In this document: positions 1 through 5,023 of the stretch, one piece after another
How positions within the stretch are numbered: position 1 is the stretch's first letter
How the letters are laid out: every line of letters starts with the position of its first letter
Assembly (NCBI GenBank): GCA_903888815.1
Contig: CAISVC010000405.1
Span: 1 to 5,023 of the forward strand
Reading direction: 5' to 3'
DNA: 5,023 nucleotides
Source: an uncultured Fibrobacterota bacterium
GTDB lineage: Bacteria; Fibrobacterota; Chitinivibrionia; Chitinivibrionales; Chitinispirillaceae
Notes under the pieces: generated by a model
What the model was told of the DNA's origin: nothing
What the model saw: only the letters and a program-made list of their open reading frames with translations
The model's database searches: none
Made by a program: the position numbers and the translations under genes

Positions 1-209
1 GCCGAGCCGGTGCCGACATAAATGCCGCCATTAGTACCATTCCCCCATTGTCTCCCCAGCCTTTCCATGAGTACCCCGAACATCTCCTTGGCGACAGTAT
101 CGGTCGCACCGCTGACGTTGAACGTCACCGTGCTCTGGCTGAACCCGCCAACCACGATCCCGGCGACACACAGCATGAGAGACACTCTTTTGCTTTTGGA
201 AAAAATCAT
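1..209 (-). CDS. GH51-like alpha-L-arabinofuranosidase, secreted; N-terminal fragment (cut by the left edge)
   Basis: The ATG at 209-207 opens a frame of 69 codons plus 2 nt that leaves the window without a stop. The start is fixed by a strong AGGAGG five bases upstream. Residues 1-24 look like a Sec signal peptide: basic K5-R8, then a hydrophobic stretch L11-V20, with possible cleavage near GGFS|QS. The mature part has F44-G-V-L-M-E-R-L-G-R and then G61-G-I-Y-V-G-T-G-S. From memory this matches the N-terminal block of GH51 arabinofuranosidases (Y-G-x-F-x-E-H-L-G-R ... G-G-I-W-V-G), with a short extra G-N-G-T-N in between. GH51 enzymes release terminal alpha-L-arabinofuranosyl residues from arabinoxylan, arabinan or arabinogalactan. 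The catalytic glutamates lie outside the window, so activity cannot be judged. Other clan GH-A families with similar N-termini are possible but less likely. It is last in the co-directional series, 75 nt after the SUMF1 gene. Confidence 0.72.
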   Translation of the reverse strand, partial: MIFSKSKRVSLMLCVAGIVVGGFSQSTVTFNVSGATDTVAKEMFGVLMERLGRQWGNGTNGGIYVGTGS

Positions 210-212
210 AAT

Positions 213-220
213 CCCCTCCT
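213..220 (-). promoter_or_regulatory. Ribosome binding site of the GH51-like gene
   Basis: The minus strand reads AGGAGGGG and then ATT before the ATG at 209. The AGGAGG core (220-215) sits five bases from the start. This near-perfect Shine-Dalgarno supports the chosen start and shows that the truncated frame is a real gene. Confidence 0.8.
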
Positions 221-284
221 TTTTTATATGTAGATTACACTTTCGCGCATGTTATCTGCAACTTATCCCCCGATTTCTTTTCCG

Positions 285-1181
285 TTAATGGGTACCGCGA
301 ACCACCCGAAGCCCGACCATCCAGCCATTGGTATACATATACATATTCCAGCGGAACGGTGCTGTGAGTATAGCGGTCTCGATGTAGCCGCAGTTGAAAT
401 ATCCCCATGAGCCGCCCCGACACACGTGCGCCCCTCCAGGAGATGAGGTTGCTCCCTCTGGATTGGTTGTTTGCGTCAGTATCCCGCTGTAATCATCGCA
501 ATACCAATCGTTGCACCATGTAAATAAATTCCCGGCCATATCATACAAGCCCCACGGATTCGGCGGCCTCGTTGCTACAGGAGCTGTGCTGAGGGAGTCG
601 GTCATGAACCAAACCGCATTGCTGTTTACGGCCATGGTGTCCTCATGAGTGACCGGAGGATAATTCCTGCCCCAGTAGAAATCGGTCGTTGTTCCGGCGC
701 GATAGGCATATTCCCACTCAGCCTCGGTCGGCATCCGATAGCCGTTTTTTGAATAATCAATTATAACCGTATCCATCTGGTTATAAATGTTTACTGTATC
801 ATATAAATAAACGGTATCCAAACCGACCAGCTTGCTCAACTTATTACAAAACAATACCGCCTCACACCAGGTAAACTGTTCGACGGGATAATTGCTACCG
901 TACTGCCAATGGGAGGGATTCGTGTCCATCACCGTGTCGTACAATCCCTGGGTTATCAATGTTTGAGACATTGAAAATGAACTGACAGTCACCGTGCGAG
1001 TCGGGATTGACATGGAAAAATTGGCAGTGTCGGTGGACCCCATGACAAAGGTTCCTCCCGTAATATTTACCATCGCGATAGACGGCCCTTTGTGGGTGGG
1101 AGGGGAAGTCGGGTTCTTGTTACAGGTCATCAATAGTGCTGCAAAAGGAACCGCAACGGCAAACCTCCAATAACGTTTCAT
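285..1181 (-). CDS. SUMF1/FGE-sulfatase-domain lipoprotein, probably non-catalytic
   Basis: This 298-aa protein has a lipoprotein-like signal: K2-R3, hydrophobic F7-M18, then L-M-T-C with the candidate lipid-bearing Cys20. Thr at -1 is not ideal. A Pro/Thr/Ser linker follows (21-33). The rest is one SUMF1 domain with its usual landmarks in order: G42-G-T-F-V-M-G-S, N88-P-S-H-W, P99-V-E-Q-F-T-W-C-E-A, G147-Y-R-M-P-T-E-A-E-W-E-Y-A, N208-P-W-G-L-Y-D-M-A-G-N, W222-C-N-D-W-Y, R255-G-G-S-W and G290-L-R-V-V-R-G. True formylglycine-generating enzymes carry two copper-binding cysteines three and eight residues after the Ser of G-G-S. Here both positions are Tyr (Y261, Y266), with the nearby Cys at 264. 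Sulfatase maturation is therefore unlikely; a structural or ligand-binding role fits better, as in the SUMF1-fold T9SS lipoproteins GldJ and GldK, although this protein is shorter than those. The start is supported by AGGAGG seven bases upstream. The gene is AT-richer than its neighbours. Confidence 0.85.
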   Translation of the reverse strand: MKRYWRFAVAVPFAALLMTCNKNPTSPPTHKGPSIAMVNITGGTFVMGSTDTANFSMSIPTRTVTVSSFSMSQTLITQGLYDTVMDTNPSHWQYGSNYPVEQFTWCEAVLFCNKLSKLVGLDTVYLYDTVNIYNQMDTVIIDYSKNGYRMPTEAEWEYAYRAGTTTDFYWGRNYPPVTHEDTMAVNSNAVWFMTDSLSTAPVATRPPNPWGLYDMAGNLFTWCNDWYCDDYSGILTQTTNPEGATSSPGGAHVCRGGSWGYFNCGYIETAILTAPFRWNMYMYTNGWMVGLRVVRGTH

Positions 1182-1188
1182 AAAAATT

Positions 1189-1195
1189 CCTCCTT
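1189..1195 (-). promoter_or_regulatory. Ribosome binding site of the SUMF1 lipoprotein gene
   Basis: The minus strand reads AAGGAGG, followed by AATTTTT and the ATG at 1181, so the AGGAGG core is seven bases from the start. The site is flanked by AAAAA and TTTTT, which could pair weakly around it. It confirms the start, which also gives the lipoprotein signal its full basic and hydrophobic parts. Confidence 0.8.
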
Positions 1196-1260
1196 TTTGA
1201 GAACATGAGCTTTTGTTCAGGCTTCTTTTTCCCTCATCGTAAATATAGGTATTTGGTATA

Positions 1261-2994
1261 TCAAATAATTACTGCCGGCTTGGCTGCACCTTTCATTGTA
1301 GCACCGGCGCTCCTGATTTTTACCTCGAGCAGGTAGCAGCCGGAAGGTAGTCTGCCGGTTCTTGTCTTTATCGGAATCTGCAACGCTCCCCGATGCATGT
1401 CGGCAGCACTTCGACTCCCTGACCAGATCGTCCTGCCTTTCAGATCCTTGAGCGCGAATTCGATTCCGTCGATATGGATTTTGTCATTTATCGTGAAAAT
1501 CAGGGTCGCATTGTGCAGGCGTACCCCGCTGACCAATGCCCAGGCTTGCCCGTCTGTCCCGCTGTTAAAAACGGATACCTGCGAACTGATGACGAAGGTA
1601 TTGAACGAGGTCGCCGGAAGCGTTGCCGTGAAGACCCTGTTCCCGGACTTGATCGAAAGCTCATAGGGAGAGGTCGCTTCGTTACCTGCAAGGAGGACGA
1701 TCGTGCCGTCCGGATTGAGGTAGGCAGAGGTTCCACCGCTCAAGGAGCTGTTGCTGTTGACCAGCTTTATCCTGCGTGCGTTGAGCTTGATGTAATGGGT
1801 CCAATGCTTGACGCCATAGAATGCCGGAGTATAGGTTACCGTTTTTGCTGAGGTGTCAATGGTGATCATCGACGATTGTTTCCAGCTCCATCCGCTCAGG
1901 CCCGACTTATCGAGCACCATGTTCCATTCACTGTACTGGACCGCCCCCGCGTTCAGGAATGTCGCCAGCAGATCGAATTCGATGATGCCCCCGTTCCAGT
2001 CATTGTTATGGCAGCAGTCGGTCTCCGTTTCGAAGATCTGTTTTCCCGGATAGGCTGCGTAGGCCTGCGGCGTCCAGCCGGATACGGTGTGCTGCAGGCC
2101 GAAAATGGATATATTGTTCAGAATGGCCGTATCGAGCATAGGGGTCTGGATCCAATCCGAGTACGTCCCGCAGCAGAAGGTTCCCCACATCAGCTTGACA
2201 TCAACAGTGTCTCTCTTGAACCGCGGTATCAGATAATTCTTGTAAAAGTTCGCATACTGCGTGGTACTCCATACGCAACCTGGCCAGGACTGTCCGTTCC
2301 CCTGGGTCGGCTCATTCTGTGCCGCGAGCGCGGTTATATTGATCCCCTTTGCCCTGAACGCCTTAACGGCTTTTTCGAGGTAGAGAGTGTATGCGCGAAG
2401 CGTCTGCGTGTCCTGCTTCAGGGTGCCGCTTCCGTAATAGTGTCCGTCCGTTTTCATCCACTGCGGCGGACACCACGGCGAAGCCCACACCTCCAGATTC
2501 GGCTGGTAAACCATGGCAGCTTTGACGAACGGAATTATCCTGAGCGAATCGCGGCTGAGATTGAAGGCGCTCATGTCATAGTCGCCGCTGCTGTCGTTGA
2601 GCGAGTAATAGCTCAGGTTTTCGGCAAAATCGCTGGCACCGATCGGCATTCTGCAGTTATTGAAATTGCAGCCCGACGTATCGAACAGGGAACGCATCAC
2701 CGAATCCCGCTGTAGGGCATCCAGCTTTACTATCGGATCCCAGCCTTTTTCACTGAAACATCCGCCGAACCCGACGATGGTTTGATAGAGCGTATCGGGG
2801 AAAACCTCTATATAATTTGCCGTTGGTGTCCACTCGGTTGAGGACAGGGTCCCGTTATCGACCCATTGATTCGCATTTGTCGTACTCCGCCATGTTGCGG
2901 TTTGAGCGCTTACCGAAACACTGATGCCGCTTGCGGCCATAAGCAGAATGCAAAAACAGCGGTTGATTCCGGTACGCTTTCCTACCTTATTCAT
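1261..2994 (-). CDS. GH30-family glycoside hydrolase, secreted, with T9SS-type C-terminal sorting module
   Basis: This complete 577-aa protein has a signal peptide (residues 1-30; basic K3-R13, hydrophobic C14-A21, likely cleavage SVSA|Q31) and a W-R-S-T-T segment (35-39) shared with the upstream paralogue. The GH30 (beta/alpha)8 barrel follows, to about 375: G75-F-G-G-C-F-S-E near the N-terminus, R115-M-P-I-G-A-S-D-F, W170-A-S-P-W-C-P-P-Q-W-M-K-T, Q226-N-E-P with predicted acid/base E228, and F321-E-T-E-T-D with predicted nucleophile E324. The order and spacing follow human glucocerebrosidase (E235 and E340). A beta-sandwich subdomain ends near 470 with the typical N427-P-D-G-T-I-V. Residues about 485-560 resemble a T9SS sorting module (D517-L-K-G-R, then L-P-S-G-C-Y-L-L-E-V), followed by an unusual tail to I577. 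The enzyme should retain beta-glycosidic bonds outside the cell or at its surface. GH30 members differ widely in substrate (glucosyl, xylosyl, fucosyl, galactosyl, beta-1,6-glucan), and I cannot assign the subfamily by eye. The Shine-Dalgarno is weak. Confidence 0.9.
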   Translation of the reverse strand: MNKVGKRTGINRCFCILLMAASGISVSVSAQTATWRSTTNANQWVDNGTLSSTEWTPTANYIEVFPDTLYQTIVGFGGCFSEKGWDPIVKLDALQRDSVMRSLFDTSGCNFNNCRMPIGASDFAENLSYYSLNDSSGDYDMSAFNLSRDSLRIIPFVKAAMVYQPNLEVWASPWCPPQWMKTDGHYYGSGTLKQDTQTLRAYTLYLEKAVKAFRAKGINITALAAQNEPTQGNGQSWPGCVWSTTQYANFYKNYLIPRFKRDTVDVKLMWGTFCCGTYSDWIQTPMLDTAILNNISIFGLQHTVSGWTPQAYAAYPGKQIFETETDCCHNNDWNGGIIEFDLLATFLNAGAVQYSEWNMVLDKSGLSGWSWKQSSMITIDTSAKTVTYTPAFYGVKHWTHYIKLNARRIKLVNSNSSLSGGTSAYLNPDGTIVLLAGNEATSPYELSIKSGNRVFTATLPATSFNTFVISSQVSVFNSGTDGQAWALVSGVRLHNATLIFTINDKIHIDGIEFALKDLKGRTIWSGSRSAADMHRGALQIPIKTRTGRLPSGCYLLEVKIRSAGATMKGAAKPAVII

Positions 2995-2997
2995 ATT

Positions 2998-3001
2998 CCC
3001 C
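2998..3001 (-). promoter_or_regulatory. Weak ribosome binding site of the complete GH30 gene
   Basis: Only GGGG, three bases before the ATG at 2994, resembles a Shine-Dalgarno. This is weaker and closer than the AGGAGG sites of the next two genes. The start is kept because it gives a full signal peptide and no other start fits. Translation may depend on the upstream gene, whose stop is 40 nt away. Confidence 0.4.
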
Positions 3002-3002
3002 G

Positions 3003-3026
3003 CTGCAAAAGACTCTCATTCTGCAG
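3003..3026 (-). other. Small inverted repeat (possible mRNA hairpin) between the two GH30 genes
   Basis: On the transcribed strand CTGCAGAA pairs with TTTTGCAG around the 8-nt loop TGAGAGTC. The stem is 8 bp including one G-U pair. It ends one base before the GGGG of the downstream gene. No T-run follows, so it is not a Rho-independent terminator. It could modulate translation or protect a processed end. With so short a stem, chance is possible. Confidence 0.35.
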
Positions 3027-3034
3027 GTAGCTGG

Positions 3035-5023
3035 CTATTGACACATCACTTTCTGGACGACAATATCACCCGCCCGGTTCATTATGATATACAGACCCGG
3101 GGCCGCTTTCCTGCCGCTCGCATCGTTCCGGTCCCACAGTGGGCCGCCCACCTTCGCTTTTACAGATGTGCGGTCGAGGACCTTGATGAGGCGTCCCTTG
3201 ATGTCGTAAACTCCCAGGGGCCCTGCTGACGCCAGAACGGTCATCACGGGAAGCCTGTACTCAACGTTGGTCGGTTGAGAGGGATTCCAGTTGCTGGCGG
3301 GCTCGGTACCGCCGATATTGAAAGTATTCACCGATGAAGCAGCCAGCGCAGCAGGTGTAAACTCCTGAGACCCTACGCGTATGAGCGGAGAGACCGCTCC
3401 GGTGCCGGTATTCTGAACCTCTACAATTATGGTCCCGTCCGGATTTTTGAAAGCAAGGGTACGCAGGCTGGTGCTCGTGCTCGTGGCAGCTATGCGAACG
3501 GCTCCCACCCGGACATAGCGGCTGAAGTGCATCATTATATAAAATTCAGGATTATACGTGACCGTCTGTGATGCCGGGGTGATCGTGATCTGGGAATTCT
3601 GAGCCCGCGGCATCCACGAAACGTAATTGTAATTGGCGTCGAGGATCATGTTCCACATGTTGTAATTCTGATTGAACGTGGTCATGTGGTCGTAGATCTC
3701 CTTCCACGTGTTCATGGCGTCAGTCCAGCTGTTCTGGCCTCCCCAGCAGTTGGTTTCGGTCTCCATGCTGTGGTAATGCAGTGAGGCATAGTAGCTGTTC
3801 TGGTACGCGCTGTTATTATCACCCTCCCCATCCCTCTGGACTCCGATCCCCTGAAACGAGGTGCGGGCCGCTGCGTCGTTGAACATGGGCGCCAGGTGGT
3901 TTGCGAAATCAGTGATATTCCATGTGCCGTTCCAGATCTGGGTGCCGTTGCGGACAGGACCCAGGGTGTCGGCAAGAAAATTCGGATACAGGTAGTCGCG
4001 GACCCAGTCTTTTATTTGGGTACCGCTCCAGGCGCAGGAAGGATGGCCACCGCCAGTGGCGCAATACGAGGGTTCATTCTGCGGGTAAACGATATTGATC
4101 GGGATTCCCGCGTTCCTCCAGCCCGTTAGGAATTTGCGGAAATACATTGCATAGGACCTGAATATCGACGGATTCTGAATTAATGTCGGTGTGCCGGTGC
4201 ACTGCCAGTTGTTGTTCGTTTTCATCCAGCCCGGCGGCGTCCAGGGCGAGGCGTATATCATGAGGTTCGGATTGGCGACCTGCGCCGCTTTGACAAAGGG
4301 AATATTCATGAGGGAATCGTTGGCGAGGGAAAAGTTCGTCAGGTTGGTATCGCCGGCTGTTTCGTCGAGGCTGTAAACCCGGTTGACCGTGAAATCGCTC
4401 ATGCCGACCGGGACCCGGCCCGTGTTGAACCTGCAGCCGTTGATATTGTTCGGATCGTACAGCGCCCGCATGACTACTGCACGCGCGCCGGCCGAAAGGG
4501 AGCTGATGCAATGGTACCCGTTCTCATTGAACGCTCCGCCCCAGCCGTCCATGCGCTGGTACTGTGTTCCGGGAGTGATTGTGATGACCGGGGTCGAGCC
4601 TGAAGCAGCGGAAAGCGTAATCGGCGTATTCCATACGCCTTTTGCCGAAGTTGTGGACGACCTCCAGTTGGTCGTGGTAAAGGTCGGTGTTCCATAGAAC
4701 CGGAACCAGTTCACGCTGAACAGATTGGGGATTTTATAACCGCCCACACCGCCGACAAATACCAGGTAGAGAGTATGGACGCCGGTTGCACCGGTGACCT
4801 CGCACGCCTTGTTTGTCCAGATCTGCCAGCCGCCGGTCGGCGGCAGGATTTCGCAGGTGCCGATAAGCGTGCCGGTCTGAGATTCGAGCCGCAGTTCAAT
4901 GAAACCGCCGTTGCCGTAACTTGCGATCCGCGCCTCAAAGCACTGGATGCCGCTGGTGCCGAAATCCATATTTGAAAAGTAAATGTAGCTGTTGGCTTGA
5001 ATGGAGGTCACATCCTGCCCGCC
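3035..5023 (-). CDS. CBM6-GH30 multidomain glycoside hydrolase with T9SS-type sorting module; 5' end missing (right edge)
   Basis: The frame is open through the right edge and gives 662 residues here (numbered from 5023) before TAG at 3037-3035. The GTG at 5011-5009 is an internal Val codon within CBM6, so the true start lies outside. Residues 1 to about 110 are most of a CBM6 module: M19-D-F-G, I42-E-L-R-L-E-S, T51-L-I-G-T, G64-G-W-Q-I-W, V82-H-T-L-Y-L-V-F and N105-W-F-R-F. The GH30 barrel spans about 120-480: G160-W-G-G-A-F-N-E, R203-V-P-V-G-M-S-D-F, A258-S-P-W-T-P-P-G-W-M-K-T, Q315-N-E-P (acid/base E317) and M420-E-T-E-T-N (nucleophile E423). A beta-sandwich follows (N527-P-D-G-T-I), then an N/P/S-rich linker (about 574-588). 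The last 70 residues carry Y606-D-I-K-G-R-L-I-K-V-L and A641-P-G-L-Y-I-I, as in T9SS sorting domains. CBM6 usually binds xylan or beta-glucan chains, so this is probably the polymer-anchored partner of the second GH30 enzyme. GH30 subfamily and exact substrate are unresolved. Confidence 0.9.
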   Translation of the reverse strand, partial: GGQDVTSIQANSYIYFSNMDFGTSGIQCFEARIASYGNGGFIELRLESQTGTLIGTCEILPPTGGWQIWTNKACEVTGATGVHTLYLVFVGGVGGYKIPNLFSVNWFRFYGTPTFTTTNWRSSTTSAKGVWNTPITLSAASGSTPVITITPGTQYQRMDGWGGAFNENGYHCISSLSAGARAVVMRALYDPNNINGCRFNTGRVPVGMSDFTVNRVYSLDETAGDTNLTNFSLANDSLMNIPFVKAAQVANPNLMIYASPWTPPGWMKTNNNWQCTGTPTLIQNPSIFRSYAMYFRKFLTGWRNAGIPINIVYPQNEPSYCATGGGHPSCAWSGTQIKDWVRDYLYPNFLADTLGPVRNGTQIWNGTWNITDFANHLAPMFNDAAARTSFQGIGVQRDGEGDNNSAYQNSYYASLHYHSMETETNCWGGQNSWTDAMNTWKEIYDHMTTFNQNYNMWNMILDANYNYVSWMPRAQNSQITITPASQTVTYNPEFYIMMHFSRYVRVGAVRIAATSTSTSLRTLAFKNPDGTIIVEVQNTGTGAVSPLIRVGSQEFTPAALAASSVNTFNIGGTEPASNWNPSQPTNVEYRLPVMTVLASAGPLGVYDIKGRLIKVLDRTSVKAKVGGPLWDRNDASGRKAAPGLYIIMNRAGDIVVQKVMCQ

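Noticed and set aside
221..270. Possible promoter before the GH51-like gene (TTGCAG, 18 nt, TAATCT)
   Set aside because: Each hexamer matches the consensus at only about three of six positions. Co-transcription from upstream explains expression equally well.
1201..1218. Inverted repeat GAACA...TGTTC after the second GH30 gene, considered as a terminator
   Set aside because: The stem is only 5 bp and AT-rich and has no T-run on the transcribed strand.
1242..1270. Possible promoter before the SUMF1 gene (TATATT on the minus strand)
   Set aside because: The -10-like hexamer has no recognisable -35 at 16-18 nt upstream, and the region is AT-rich enough to give such matches by chance.
1876..2715. 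Long plus-strand open frame (279 codons) opposite the second GH30 gene
   Set aside because: It lies fully antisense to a GH30 domain with intact catalytic motifs, resembles no known family, is rich in Arg and Pro as antisense frames often are, and has no ribosome binding site I can see.
4074..4511. Minus-strand open frame of 145 codons inside the CBM6-GH30 gene
   Set aside because: It is an overlapping shifted frame of the GH30 coding region with no recognisable domain; the main frame carries all GH30 motifs continuously, so it is not evidence of a frameshift.
5009..5011. GTG as the start of the CBM6-GH30 gene
   Set aside because: The frame stays open to the window edge, the codon lies inside CBM6 sequence, and there is no signal peptide after it. 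It is an internal Val codon; the true start is outside.
1..5023. CRISPR arrays, tRNA or rRNA genes, insertion sequences, attachment sites
   Set aside because: I saw no regularly spaced repeats, tRNA-like cloverleaf segments, transposase motifs or terminal inverted repeats. Coding sequence fills almost the whole window.

Overview
The window reads as part of a carbohydrate-degradation locus from a Gram-negative polysaccharide degrader. All four genes lie on the minus strand, so transcription runs from high to low coordinates. The two glycoside hydrolase (GH) genes end in short Ig-like C-terminal modules with the 'Y-D-x-K-G-R ... G-L-Y' pattern of type IX secretion (T9SS) sorting domains. The other two begin with a signal peptide or a lipoprotein-type signal. 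CBM6 plus GH30, a SUMF1-fold lipoprotein with an 'L-D-T-V-Y' insert, and T9SS-like tails together suggest Fibrobacterota (Chitinispirillum-like or Fibrobacter-like). Bacteroidota is the main alternative. This placement is inference; no rRNA or other marker gene is present.

Layout in transcription order: (1) 5023-3035, a 5'-truncated gene for a CBM6-GH30-sorting-domain enzyme that runs off the right edge. (2) 2994-1261, a complete gene for a second, paralogous GH30 enzyme (577 aa) with a signal peptide and sorting-type tail but no CBM. (3) 1181-285, a 298-aa lipoprotein-like SUMF1 (formylglycine-generating-enzyme fold) protein lacking the enzyme's catalytic cysteines. (4) 209-1, the first 69 codons of a secreted GH51-like alpha-L-arabinofuranosidase, cut by the left edge. 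Gaps between genes are 40, 79 and 75 nt. None holds a convincing terminator, so the four genes could form one operon. The window has no gene-free stretch over 300 nt.

Working model (inference): the two GH30 enzymes cut a beta-linked glycan backbone or side chain outside the cell, CBM6 keeps one of them on the polymer, and the GH51 enzyme removes arabinofuranosyl decorations. An arabinose-decorated hemicellulose or pectin side chain would be the target. The SUMF1 protein probably has a structural or binding role at the envelope. I see no wholly new system. The points most worth a second look are the diverged tandem GH30 pair, the cysteine-less SUMF1 lipoprotein between GH genes, and that gene's AT-richer composition.
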